DNA of 64,000 bases from Thermodesulfobacterium hydrogeniphilum. GTDB lineage: Bacteria > Desulfobacterota > Thermodesulfobacteria > Thermodesulfobacteriales > Thermodesulfobacteriaceae. Each line of letters starts with the position of its first letter. Positions within the stretch are counted from its first letter, which is position 1. The stretch lies in NCBI RefSeq assembly GCF_000746255.1, contig NZ_JQKW01000013.1, forward strand, positions 1-64,000, in the 5' to 3' direction. A program made the translations under genes and the position numbers. Shown piece after piece: positions 56,369 through 64,000 of the stretch. The notes beneath the pieces are model-generated. The model saw only the letters and a program-made list of their open reading frames with translations, had not been told where the DNA came from and did not search any database.

Positions 56369-57696
56369 TAATCTGAAAAGACCCTCTCAAATATTTTGTC
56401 TATATTTTTTAAATAATACTTCACATCAAAGACCTTTTCAATCTCTTGTTGAGAAAGAACTTTCAAAATCCTTTTGTCCTGCAAAACAAGGTCTTTAAAA
56501 TTAAGTGTCTCATCTTGCCAGACCTTCATAGCAATCTCCTGAACTATCTTATAGGCTTCTTCTCTTGTCATACCCTTTTCTGTAAGAGCAAGCATGATTT
56601 GTTGAGAAAAAATCAAACCTCTCAACAAATTAAAATTTTTCTCCATCCTTTCAGGATAAACCATCAATTTTTTAAGCAATCCTTCAAGTCTTACTAACAT
56701 AAAATCAGCTACTGTAGTAGCATCAGGAATAATTACTCTTTCTACAGAAGAATGACTTATATCTCTTTCATGCCATAGAGCTACATTTTCAAGAGCTGGT
56801 ATTAAATAACCTCTTAAAAGTCTTGCCAAACCGCAAAGATTTTCAGAAAGAATAGGATTCCTTTTATGAGGCATAGCAGAAGAACCCTTTTGTCCAGGAG
56901 AAAAATATTCCTCTGCCTCAAGAACCTCAGTTCTTTGTAAATGTCTTATTTCTGTAGCAATTTTTTCTACTGTAGTTCCAAGAATAGCAAGAGAAGCCAT
57001 ATATTCAGCATATCTATCTCTTTGAATAATCTGGTTTGTAACAGGATCTGGTTTCAAACCAAGCTTTTCACAAACATAAGCCTCTATTTCTGGTGGAACA
57101 TGAGCAAAAGTCCCCACTGCCCCTGAGATTTTTCCATAAGAAATATTTTCTAAAGCGTTTTCCAATCTTTTTTCATTTCTTTTCATTTCTTCATACCATA
57201 GCGCCAGTTTAAAACCAAAAGTAATAGGCTCTGCATGAATTCCATGGGTTCTTCCTATCATTAAAGTATCTTTAAATTCATAAGCTCTGTCCTTTAAAAT
57301 TTCTTTAATTCTTTTTAAATCCTCTATAATGATTTCCATAGCTCTTTTCATTAGCCATGCCATAGCAGTATCAAGCATATCAGAAGAGGTCATACCCAAA
57401 TGTAAATAACGCGCAGAGGGTCCTATAATCTCTGCAAGATGCGTTAAAAATGCTATAACATCATGTTTAGTTTCCTTCTCTATCTCCTCAATTCTCTTTA
57501 AGTTTTCTTCTTTAAAACCTCCTTCCTGCATATAAGGCTTAAGTTTTTCTTTAATTATCTGATAATCTTCTTCAGGAACTTTACCCAATTTATACCAGGC
57601 TTCACAAGCATAAAACTCTACTAAACACCAAGCTCTTAATTTTTCTTCAGGACTCCAAAGTTTAGCCATGATAGGTCTTGTATATCTTGGAATCAT
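56368..57696 (-). CDS. purB: Adenylosuccinate lyase
   Basis: 442 residues. Fumarase-superfamily signature GSSAMPHKRNPILSE near 270, with HLGMTSSDMLDTA and GRTHGIHAEPITFG. Catalyses two steps of purine synthesis (SAICAR to AICAR, adenylosuccinate to AMP). AICAR then goes to the PurH-type formyltransferase at 32.2 kb. GGAGG-type site precedes it; mutT follows. Confidence 0.97.
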   Translation of the reverse strand: MIPRYTRPIMAKLWSPEEKLRAWCLVEFYACEAWYKLGKVPEEDYQIIKEKLKPYMQEGGFKEENLKRIEEIEKETKHDVIAFLTHLAEIIGPSARYLHLGMTSSDMLDTAMAWLMKRAMEIIIEDLKRIKEILKDRAYEFKDTLMIGRTHGIHAEPITFGFKLALWYEEMKRNEKRLENALENISYGKISGAVGTFAHVPPEIEAYVCEKLGLKPDPVTNQIIQRDRYAEYMASLAILGTTVEKIATEIRHLQRTEVLEAEEYFSPGQKGSSAMPHKRNPILSENLCGLARLLRGYLIPALENVALWHERDISHSSVERVIIPDATTVADFMLVRLEGLLKKLMVYPERMEKNFNLLRGLIFSQQIMLALTEKGMTREEAYKIVQEIAMKVWQDETLNFKDLVLQDKRILKVLSQQEIEKVFDVKYYLKNIDKIFERVFSD

Positions 57697-57787
57697 TTTT
57701 TACCTCCCTTTTTGAGTTTTTAAGTTTATTCTATCTAAATCTTTTAAATTAGCAATCTTAAAACTTTGTGTATTTTTAAAAATTACA

Positions 57788-57815
57788 TTGACTTTTCCTT
57801 TTTTTTGAGTATAAA
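57788..57815 (+). promoter_or_regulatory. Promoter of the LysM/NlpC gene
   Basis: TTGACT (57788-57793), 16-nt spacer, TATAAA (57810-57815), each one base from consensus. Start near 57822, 23 nt before the ATG. Confidence 0.6.
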
Positions 57816-57844
57816 TATTCTTAAAATTTTTCCTGGTTTAGATT

Positions 57845-59059
57845 ATGATTAATTCTAATTCTTTCAAAAATTTTTTGTTTATTTTAAATTTTTTGCTTTT
57901 TTCTATATTTTATAAAAATTTATCAGCCAAAACTATTCAAAAAAATAAAATCAAGTCAAATCAAAATATTCAATATAATTTTTATTATATAGTTAAAAAA
58001 GGAGATACATTATACCATATTGCTAAAAAATTCCATATATCTATCAAAAAGCTTAAAAAACTTAATAATCTTAAAAGTAATCTTATTAAACCCGGACAAA
58101 GGTTGAAAATTGGTGGAATTCAAAAAAAAACTGAATTAACTCTGGCAGAATCTAAAAAAAATTTAATAAATCTTCCTTATTTTTATTATGTAGTTAAACG
58201 AGGAGATAATTTATATAAAATTGCTAAAAAGTTTGATACCTCTGTTAGATTGCTTAAAAAACTCAATCATCTTAGAAGTGGTCTTATAAAACCTGGACAG
58301 AAAATAAAAATTCCTGAGATTTATGTGATTAAACCCACGCTTATTAATATTCCTGGCTTAATAAATCATAAAGTAAAAAGAGGAGAAACTTTATATACTA
58401 TTTCTTTAAAATATAATGTTCCCATTGAAACTATAAAAAAAATAAATCATTTAAATGATAATTTTATTTTCGTGGGACAAATTCTTAAAATACCTAAAAA
58501 TTCTAAAGAAGCTTTTATTTTAAAAAATCCAGCTTTGACTTATCAACAAAAAATAGAAGATAAAACTTTATCTAAAAAATTTCACAATCTTTTTTTATCA
58601 AAATCTGTTTTAGGAAAAGAAGAAGAACAATTACTTAGAGATAAATTTTTAGAAATTTCCAAACAATATAGACGTTATAGATACAAATATGGTGGTAACG
58701 GAAATAATGGTTATTTAGATTGTTCTATGTTTGTTAAACTTGTTTATGAAGAACTGGGTATTTCCTTGCCAAGAACTTCAAGAGAGCAATTCAGAATTGG
58801 AATAAAAGTAAATAAAAATGAACTTATACCTGGTGACCTGGTATTTTTTTCTAAATATAGGAGAAAAAAATATGTTTCTCATGTGGGCATTTATATAGGT
58901 AATAACAAATTTGTGCATTTTTGTTCTGCAAAAAGGGGATTGGCTATTGATTCCTTAAATAGTCATTATTTTAGAACTCATTTTGTAGGTGCTAAGAGAA
59001 TTCTTAATTTAAATCTTTTTAAACATATCTGCAAGTTAAGTAAAAATACAGAATCTTAA
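57845..59059 (+). CDS. LysM-repeat NlpC/P60 peptidoglycan endopeptidase
   Basis: 404 residues. An N-terminal hydrophobic signal (~8-26), three LysM domains (VKKGDTLYHIAKKF, VKRGDNLYKIAKKF, VKRGETLYTISLKY) that bind glycan chains, then a C-terminal NlpC/P60 domain from about 275. Catalytic Cys is in GYLDCSMFVKLVYEELG, His in SHVGIYIG, and a third polar residue near NKFVHFCS. Cuts cell-wall peptide stems, likely in the periplasm. Monocistronic; no clear ribosome site. Confidence 0.92.
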   Translation: MINSNSFKNFLFILNFLLFSIFYKNLSAKTIQKNKIKSNQNIQYNFYYIVKKGDTLYHIAKKFHISIKKLKKLNNLKSNLIKPGQRLKIGGIQKKTELTLAESKKNLINLPYFYYVVKRGDNLYKIAKKFDTSVRLLKKLNHLRSGLIKPGQKIKIPEIYVIKPTLINIPGLINHKVKRGETLYTISLKYNVPIETIKKINHLNDNFIFVGQILKIPKNSKEAFILKNPALTYQQKIEDKTLSKKFHNLFLSKSVLGKEEEQLLRDKFLEISKQYRRYRYKYGGNGNNGYLDCSMFVKLVYEELGISLPRTSREQFRIGIKVNKNELIPGDLVFFSKYRRKKYVSHVGIYIGNNKFVHFCSAKRGLAIDSLNSHYFRTHFVGAKRILNLNLFKHICKLSKNTES

Positions 59060-59129
59060 AATTTTTAAAAAATTCTATAAAATTACCTAAGTTTGTAGTT
59101 TTTATAATTAAGGATCTTTTAAATAAGCC

Positions 59130-59158
59130 TTGTCAAAAAATTTAAATTATGTCATAAT
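59130..59158 (+). promoter_or_regulatory. Promoter of fhs-folD-cooS
   Basis: TTGTCA (59130-59135), 17-nt spacer, CATAAT (59153-59158). Start near 59165, giving a leader of about 245 nt before fhs. Confidence 0.6.
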
Positions 59159-59186
59159 TATCTTATTGAGTTATATACTAATTTTA

Positions 59187-59276
59187 TTGAGAATTTTTCC
59201 TATTTTAGCAAATGAAAACTGGGGAAAAATTTCTCAATATAATAAAAAGATTTTATTTTTTAGGGAATTTTTCCTC
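59187..59276 (+). promoter_or_regulatory. Possible attenuator-like leader before fhs
   Basis: Segment 1 (59187-59200), segment 2 (59221-59237) and segment 3 (59263-59276) can pair 1-2 (14 bp with one bulge) or 2-3 (9-bp core GGAAAAATT/AATTTTTCC). The 2-3 hairpin is followed by T-rich TCAATTTTTTATTTTT, which resembles a terminator. The stems are AU-rich and may be weak at high temperature. No known THF or other riboswitch core is recognisable. Nothing else is seen in 59060-59411. Confidence 0.35.
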
Positions 59277-59411
59277 AATTTTTTATTTTTACCTTTAATA
59301 ACAAAAATTTTTTAAAAGTAATATTTACTTATTAAGAAAAGGTTACGAGCTGTATATTTTAGGTATGAGAATTGCTATTATTGAAAATACAATTTCAAAA
59401 GGAGGTGGATT

Positions 59412-61175
59412 ATGAAATTAGATCCTACCAAGATGAAAGATTGGGAAATAGCCTATGAAGCTGAAAAAAGTATGAAAACAGTTTATCAATTAGCAGAAGA
59501 GATGGGATTAACAAAAGAGGAGTTATTACCTTATGGTCATTATGTAGCCAAAATAGATTATAAAAAAGTATTAGAAAGATTAAAGGATAGACAAAATGGG
59601 AAATATATTGATGTAACAGCTATTACGCCTACTCCTTTAGGAGAGGGGAAGACCACTACTTTAATAGGATTGGTAGAGGGCCTTGGTAAAAGAGGAAAAA
59701 ATGTCATAGGAACTATCAGACAACCCTCTGGAGGTCCTACTTTCAATATAAAAGGAAGTGCAGCAGGAGGAGGATTAGCTCAAGTAATTCCTTTAGATAA
59801 GTTTTCTTTGGGGCTTACAGGAGATATAAATGCTGTTATGAATGCTCATAATTTAGCTATGGTGGCTTTAACAGCAAGAATGCAACATGAAGCAAATTAT
59901 AATGATGAAATTCTGGCTAAAAAGGGATTAAAAAGACTTAATATAGATCCTAAAAGAGTTGAAATGGGATGGGTTATAGATTTTTGTGCTCAAGCTTTAA
60001 GACATATTGTAATAGGACTTGGAGGTAAAAAGGATGGTTATCCTATGGAAAGTAAATTCTGGATCGCTGTTGCTTCTGAAGTTATGGCTATTTTAGCTGT
60101 AGCTAAGGATTTAAAAGACCTTAGAGAAAGGATTGGAAAGATTGTGGTTGCCTTTGATAAGTTTGGCAATCCTATTACTACCGAAGATTTAGAAGTAGCT
60201 GGAGCTATGACTGCCTGGTTAGTAGATGCTATTAATCCAAATTTAATGCAAACTCTGGAAGGACAACCTATGTTAGTCCATGCTGGACCTTTTGCTAATA
60301 TTGCTATAGGACAAAGTTCTATTATTGCAGATTATGTAGCCCTTAAATTAGGAGATTATATAGTCACAGAATCTGGATTTGCTGCAGATATAGGTTTTGA
60401 AAAATTCTGGAATATTAAATGCAGACTTTCTGGGTTAAAACCTGATGCAGTAGTTATTGTAGCTACTATTAGAGCTCTTAAATGTCATGGTGGAGCACCA
60501 ATTCCTAAACCAGGAGCACCAATTCCCAAGGAATACTTAGAAGAAAATTTAGAATGGGTAGAAAAAGGATGCGAAAATCTTTTGCATTGTGTAAATATTG
60601 TTAAAAAGAGTGGAGCTACTCCTGTGGTTTGTATTAATAAATTTTATGCTGATACTGAAAATGAAGTGAAATTAGTAAAAAGAATTTGTGAAGAGGCTGG
60701 AGTAAGAGTGGCTTATTCTGACCATTGGTTAAAAGGTGGCGAGGGAGCTTTAGAACTTGCAGATGCAGTTATAGATGCCTGTAATGAACCTTCAGATTTT
60801 AAATTTCTTTATGAATTAGATGAACCTATTAAGGATAGAATTGAAAAAATTGCTAAGGAAGTTTATGGAGCAGATGGAGTTATTTATCTTCCAGATGCAG
60901 AACAAAAAATCAAATATCTTGAATCAGATCCTGAATTAAGAAAAATGCCCATTTGTATGGTTAAAACTCATTTATCCTTATCAGATGATCCAAGTAAAAA
61001 AGGAGTGCCTAAGGGATGGCAATTAAGGGTAAGAGAAGTTCTTATTTATAGAGGTTCTGGATTTATTGTTCCAGTAGCAGGAGATATCAATCTTATGCCA
61101 GGAACTGATTCAGATCCAGCTTATAGAAGAATAGATGTGGATTTAGAAACAGGAAAGGTTAAAGGATTATTCTAA
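59412..61175 (+). CDS. fhs: Formate-tetrahydrofolate ligase
   Basis: 587 residues. ATP-dependent joining of formate and THF to 10-formyl-THF, in the methyl branch of the Wood-Ljungdahl pathway and as formyl supply for purines. P-loop [12 protein letters not shown] near 75, then [19 protein letters not shown], the family signature. Perfect AAAGGAGGT site. First gene of the C1 operon, with folD following by 14 nt. Confidence 0.97.
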   Translation: MKLDPTKMKDWEIAYEAEKSMKTVYQLAEEMGLTKEELLPYGHYVAKIDYKKVLERLKDRQNGKYIDVTAITPTPLGEGKTTTLIGLVEGLGKRGKNVIGTIRQPSGGPTFNIKGSAAGGGLAQVIPLDKFSLGLTGDINAVMNAHNLAMVALTARMQHEANYNDEILAKKGLKRLNIDPKRVEMGWVIDFCAQALRHIVIGLGGKKDGYPMESKFWIAVASEVMAILAVAKDLKDLRERIGKIVVAFDKFGNPITTEDLEVAGAMTAWLVDAINPNLMQTLEGQPMLVHAGPFANIAIGQSSIIADYVALKLGDYIVTESGFAADIGFEKFWNIKCRLSGLKPDAVVIVATIRALKCHGGAPIPKPGAPIPKEYLEENLEWVEKGCENLLHCVNIVKKSGATPVVCINKFYADTENEVKLVKRICEEAGVRVAYSDHWLKGGEGALELADAVIDACNEPSDFKFLYELDEPIKDRIEKIAKEVYGADGVIYLPDAEQKIKYLESDPELRKMPICMVKTHLSLSDDPSKKGVPKGWQLRVREVLIYRGSGFIVPVAGDINLMPGTDSDPAYRRIDVDLETGKVKGLF

Positions 61176-61189
61176 AATAGGAGGAAAAA

Positions 61190-62092
61190 ATGGCTGCTAA
61201 AATTTTAAGTGGAAAAGAAATTGCCCAAGAAATAAGATCACAGATAAAAGCAGAAGTAGATGAATTAAAAAATAAACACGGAATTATCCCAGGTTTAGTT
61301 ACTATTTTAGTTGGAGAAAATCCTGCTTCTGTATCCTATGTTAAGGCTAAACAAAAAACAGCTCATGAATTAGGATTTTATTCTATTCAGGAAAATCTTC
61401 CTGAAGATGTTTCAGAAGATGAATTATTAAAATTAATAGATAAATATAATAAAGATCCTAAAATTCATGGAATTTTGGTTCAGCTTCCTTTACCAAAGCA
61501 TATTAATGAGAACAAAATCCTATATGCTATAGATCCAAGAAAAGATGTAGATGGCTTTCATCCTGTAAATGTAGGGAAAATGGTAATAGGAGAACCTGGT
61601 TTTATTCCCTGCACCCCTTATGGAATATTGGTTATGCTTTCTAAAGCAGGTTGTCAGGTAGAAGGAGCAGAGGTAGTAGTTGTTGGAAGGAGTAATATTG
61701 TAGGGAAACCAGTAGCCATACTTCTTATGCAAAAAAGAAAGCCTGTTGGGAATGCTACAGTAACAGTTTGTCATACTGCTACAAAAGATGTTGCTTTTCA
61801 TACAAGAAGAGCAGACATTTTAATTGTAGCAGCTGGACGTCCTAAAGTAATTACTGCTGATATGGTAAAAGAAGGTGCTGTAGTAATAGATGTAGGAGTA
61901 AATAGAATAGGAACAACTCCTGAAGGAAAAGCAATTCTTTGTGGAGATGTAGATTTTGAAAATGTAAAAGAAAAAGCCAGTGTTATCACCCCTGTTCCTG
62001 GAGGGGTGGGACCAATGACCATTACCATGCTTATGAAAAATACCTTAGAATCAGCAAAAGCTTGGCATGGATTACCAAGTGAGGTGGCTTAA
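61190..62092 (+). CDS. folD: Methylene-THF dehydrogenase/cyclohydrolase
   Basis: 300 residues. Bifunctional step between 10-formyl-THF and 5,10-methylene-THF. SYVKAKQKTAHELG holds the catalytic Lys, QLPLPKH and DGFHPVN the folate site, GRSNIVGKPVAILL the NADP loop, and GGVGPMTITMLM the C-terminal signature. GGAGG site. Overlaps the cooS start by one base (TAATG), so co-translation is likely. Confidence 0.97.
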   Translation: MAAKILSGKEIAQEIRSQIKAEVDELKNKHGIIPGLVTILVGENPASVSYVKAKQKTAHELGFYSIQENLPEDVSEDELLKLIDKYNKDPKIHGILVQLPLPKHINENKILYAIDPRKDVDGFHPVNVGKMVIGEPGFIPCTPYGILVMLSKAGCQVEGAEVVVVGRSNIVGKPVAILLMQKRKPVGNATVTVCHTATKDVAFHTRRADILIVAAGRPKVITADMVKEGAVVIDVGVNRIGTTPEGKAILCGDVDFENVKEKASVITPVPGGVGPMTITMLMKNTLESAKAWHGLPSEVA

Positions 62093-64000
62093 TGAAAAAT
62101 AAAAAATTTGAAAACAGAAAGAAAACTATAGAAGAGCTTTATAATTCTCTTAAAGATGAAGTTTTAACTGCTCCCAAGAGAGTTATTAAAAGAGGGGTAA
62201 CTCCTTGTCTTTTTGGAAAGGGTGGAACCTGTTGCAGAATTTGTAATATGGGTCCCTGTCAGGTAGTAGAAGGTGTGGAAGATTTAAAGGGAATTTGTGG
62301 AGCTTCTTCAGCTACTGTAACAGCAAGAAATTTTGCCAGAATGGTAGTAGGAGGAGCTTCTGCTCATTCTGATCATGGAAGAGATATTGCTTTGGCTTTT
62401 TATGAAACTGTTCATGGAGACTCTCAATTTGAGGTTAGAGATAAAAGAAAGCTAAGAGTAATAGCTCATGCTTTAGGAATAGATCCAAGTTTATCTGAAA
62501 AAGATATATTGTACAAAATAGCTGAAATAGCGTTGGAATGTTTTGGACAGATGGAAGGAGAATTAGCTTTTGGTCATAGAGCGCCTCAACCTTTACAGGA
62601 AAAATGGAGGAAGTATGGTGTTTTTCCAAGAGGAGTTGATAAGGAGATTGTAGAACTTTTACATAGAACTTCTACCGGGATTGATCAGGATTATAAGAAA
62701 ATTCTTTTAGCTGCTGCCAGATGCTCATTGGCAGATGGCTGGGGTGGTTCAATGATAGCTTCAGAATTACAGGATTTTCTTCTTGGTAATCCCCAGCCTA
62801 TAAAAGCTAAGGTAAATATAGGTTTATCTGTTATTAAACCTGATATGATAAATGTGGCAGTTCATGGTCATGATCCACTTTTAGCTGATGCTTTAAGTAT
62901 AGCAGCTTCTGATCCTGAAATTATAGCAGAAGCCCAAAAAGTTGGAGCTAAAGGAATAAATTTAGCAGGAGTTTGTTGCACAGGAAATGAAGTTCTAATG
63001 AGAAAGGGTATTCCAGTTGCAGGAAGTTTTCTTCAGCAAGAAGTAGTAATTGCTACAGGTGCTATAGAGGTTATAGTGGTAGATATTCAATGTATTATGC
63101 AAAATATTGTAGAAATTGCTAAAAACTTTCATACAGAGGTTATTACTACCAATGATAGAGCAATGTTAGAAGGAGCTACTCATATACCTTTTGATCATAA
63201 AAAACCTTTAGATTCTGCTAAAGAAATCTTAAAAAGAGCAATAGCTCGTTATCCTTTAAGAGATCCTAATAAAGTTAGAATTCCTGATAATACTATAGAT
63301 GTAATAGCAGGTTTTAGCACAGAAGCTATTATGTATATGCTTGGTGGTAGATTTAGAGCTTCTTTTAAACCTTTAAATGAAAATGTAATTAATGGAAAAA
63401 TTTTGGGGGTAGCTGCTATAGTAGGATGTGATAATTACAGAGTGGATGAATCTTTACAAGTAGAGATAGCCAAGGAATTAATTGCTAATAATGTATTAGT
63501 TTTAACTACAGGTTGTTCTGCAATAGCTATGGGAGTAGCAGGGCTTCTTTCTCCAGAAGCTATAGAACTTGCAGGACCTGGTCTAAGAGAAGTTTTGGAA
63601 GCTATAGGAGCACCTCCTGTTCTTCATATGGGGTCCTGTGTTGATAATTCTCGTATTCTTATTGCTACTACAGAAATAGTTCATACAGGTGGCTTAGGAG
63701 ATGATATTTATCAACTTCCTGCTGTTGGTGCTGCACCTGAATGGATGAGTGAAAAGGCCATTTCAATAGGAATGTATTTTGTCTCAAGCGGAGTCCAAGT
63801 TGTTTTTGGACCTGATTTTCCTACAGAAAAAAGCAAAGAAGTTACAGATTTTCTTTTTTATGAAATAGAAAATTATTTTGGAGGATCTTGGCGAATTGCC
63901 AGAAATGCTAATGAGTTTGTAAACATTATGATGGATAGAATTAATCAGCAAAGGATAAAACTCGGTATTGACAAACCAAAACCCAGAATACTCTATGATA
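62092..64000 (+). CDS. cooS: Anaerobic CO dehydrogenase catalytic subunit (cut by right edge)
   Basis: 636 codons visible, near complete for a ~640-670 residue protein. D-cluster cysteines are Cys 39 and 47; B-cluster Cys 48, 51, 56 and 69 (TCCRICNMGPC...GICG). Ni-Fe C-cluster parts appear as VHGHDPL, GVCCTGNEVL, DIQCIMQNI, VGCDNYR, TTGCSAIAMG and GSCVDNSRI. Interconverts CO and CO2; with acetyl-CoA synthase it gives the carbonyl branch of the pathway. ATG shares the A of the folD stop. No frameshift seen. Confidence 0.95.
   Translation, partial: MKNKKFENRKKTIEELYNSLKDEVLTAPKRVIKRGVTPCLFGKGGTCCRICNMGPCQVVEGVEDLKGICGASSATVTARNFARMVVGGASAHSDHGRDIALAFYETVHGDSQFEVRDKRKLRVIAHALGIDPSLSEKDILYKIAEIALECFGQMEGELAFGHRAPQPLQEKWRKYGVFPRGVDKEIVELLHRTSTGIDQDYKKILLAAARCSLADGWGGSMIASELQDFLLGNPQPIKAKVNIGLSVIKPDMINVAVHGHDPLLADALSIAASDPEIIAEAQKVGAKGINLAGVCCTGNEVLMRKGIPVAGSFLQQEVVIATGAIEVIVVDIQCIMQNIVEIAKNFHTEVITTNDRAMLEGATHIPFDHKKPLDSAKEILKRAIARYPLRDPNKVRIPDNTIDVIAGFSTEAIMYMLGGRFRASFKPLNENVINGKILGVAAIVGCDNYRVDESLQVEIAKELIANNVLVLTTGCSAIAMGVAGLLSPEAIELAGPGLREVLEAIGAPPVLHMGSCVDNSRILIATTEIVHTGGLGDDIYQLPAVGAAPEWMSEKAISIGMYFVSSGVQVVFGPDFPTEKSKEVTDFLFYEIENYFGGSWRIARNANEFVNIMMDRINQQRIKLGIDKPKPRILYD

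Noticed and set aside
59130-59315. 61-codon hydrophobic frame starting with TTG before fhs
   Set aside because: Its start coincides with a good -35 box and the region reads better as promoter plus leader; no ribosome site.
59160-59411. Tetrahydrofolate riboswitch before fhs
   Set aside because: Position is tempting, but the conserved THF riboswitch core cannot be found in this AU-rich leader.

Overview
The window looks like a piece of a thermophilic, sulfur-metabolising, Gram-negative bacterial chromosome, most probably from the Thermodesulfobacteriota (Thermodesulfobacterium or a close relative). This placement is inference. It rests on very AT-rich protein genes beside GC-rich structural RNAs, a lipid A (lpx) cluster with an LptFG/Mla envelope, a siroheme-decarboxylase-type gene of the alternative haem pathway, and fhs-folD-cooS genes of the Wood-Ljungdahl pathway. 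No phage, transposon, plasmid or CRISPR region is visible. The content is housekeeping, with short gaps, 1-14 nt overlaps and several convergent genes that touch or overlap.

Layout. (1) 1-3300 (minus): the 5' part of 23S, tRNA-Ala, tRNA-Ile, full 16S, a leader with hairpins, three boxA-like antitermination sites, an RNase III-type processing stem and at least two promoters. (2) 3300-9200: chromate-type transporter, TauE/SafE permease, a decayed FmdE-family gene, a rhodanese with a promoter carrying two operator-like repeats, an MBL-fold hydrolase, an acetate-type transporter, engB directly behind rnpB (RNase P RNA), and tRNA-Leu. (3) 9235-11181 (plus): a chemoreceptor with a haem-binding CxxCH motif and a C-terminal CZB zinc domain. 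(4) 11188-16434 (minus): pgi-hemB-rlpA-rnc-era. (5) 16454-23802 (minus): lptF-lptG-acpP-fabF-rpiB-acpS-nnr-pilZ-pilD. (6) 23846-26794 (plus): hemW, a TrmN6-type methyltransferase, and an AmrS-type radical SAM gene. (7) 26735-33563 (minus): purH (AICAR formyltransferase only), mscS, greA, class V aminotransferase, serA, rlmN. (8) 33560-37810 (minus): fabZ-lpxA-lpxI-Gfo/Idh/MocA-lpxB. (9) 37828-42540: Ahb-type gene (plus), then ilvD-mlaE-mlaF-mlaD (minus). (10) 42587-50375 (plus): nfu, rpoZ, dnaJ, moaC, dksA-like, and a giant tandem UvrA of 1752 residues. (11) 50364-57696: DEAD-box helicase with a structured leader, tRNA-Glu, lipoprotein, universal stress protein, purB-mutT, tRNA-Val, rpsF-rpsR-rplI-dnaB. 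(12) 57845-64000 (plus): LysM/NlpC endopeptidase, then fhs-folD-cooS running off the right edge.

How the genes work together. Several operons combine envelope building (lpx, lpt, mla, acp/fab, rlpA) with core metabolism and RNA processing. The right end encodes formyl-THF synthesis, methylene-THF dehydrogenase/cyclohydrolase and CO dehydrogenase, so the cell probably fixes or oxidises C1 units through the acetyl-CoA pathway; an acetate-family transporter lies at 7.2-7.7 kb.

No complete unknown system is evident. The most unusual items are the inverted copies of tRNA 3' ends in the rRNA spacer, the tandem UvrA, the dual haem/zinc chemoreceptor, the operator-rich rhodanese promoter next to the FmdE pseudogene, four exact 34-residue repeats in the MlaD-like protein, and structured leaders before the DEAD-box helicase and fhs genes.
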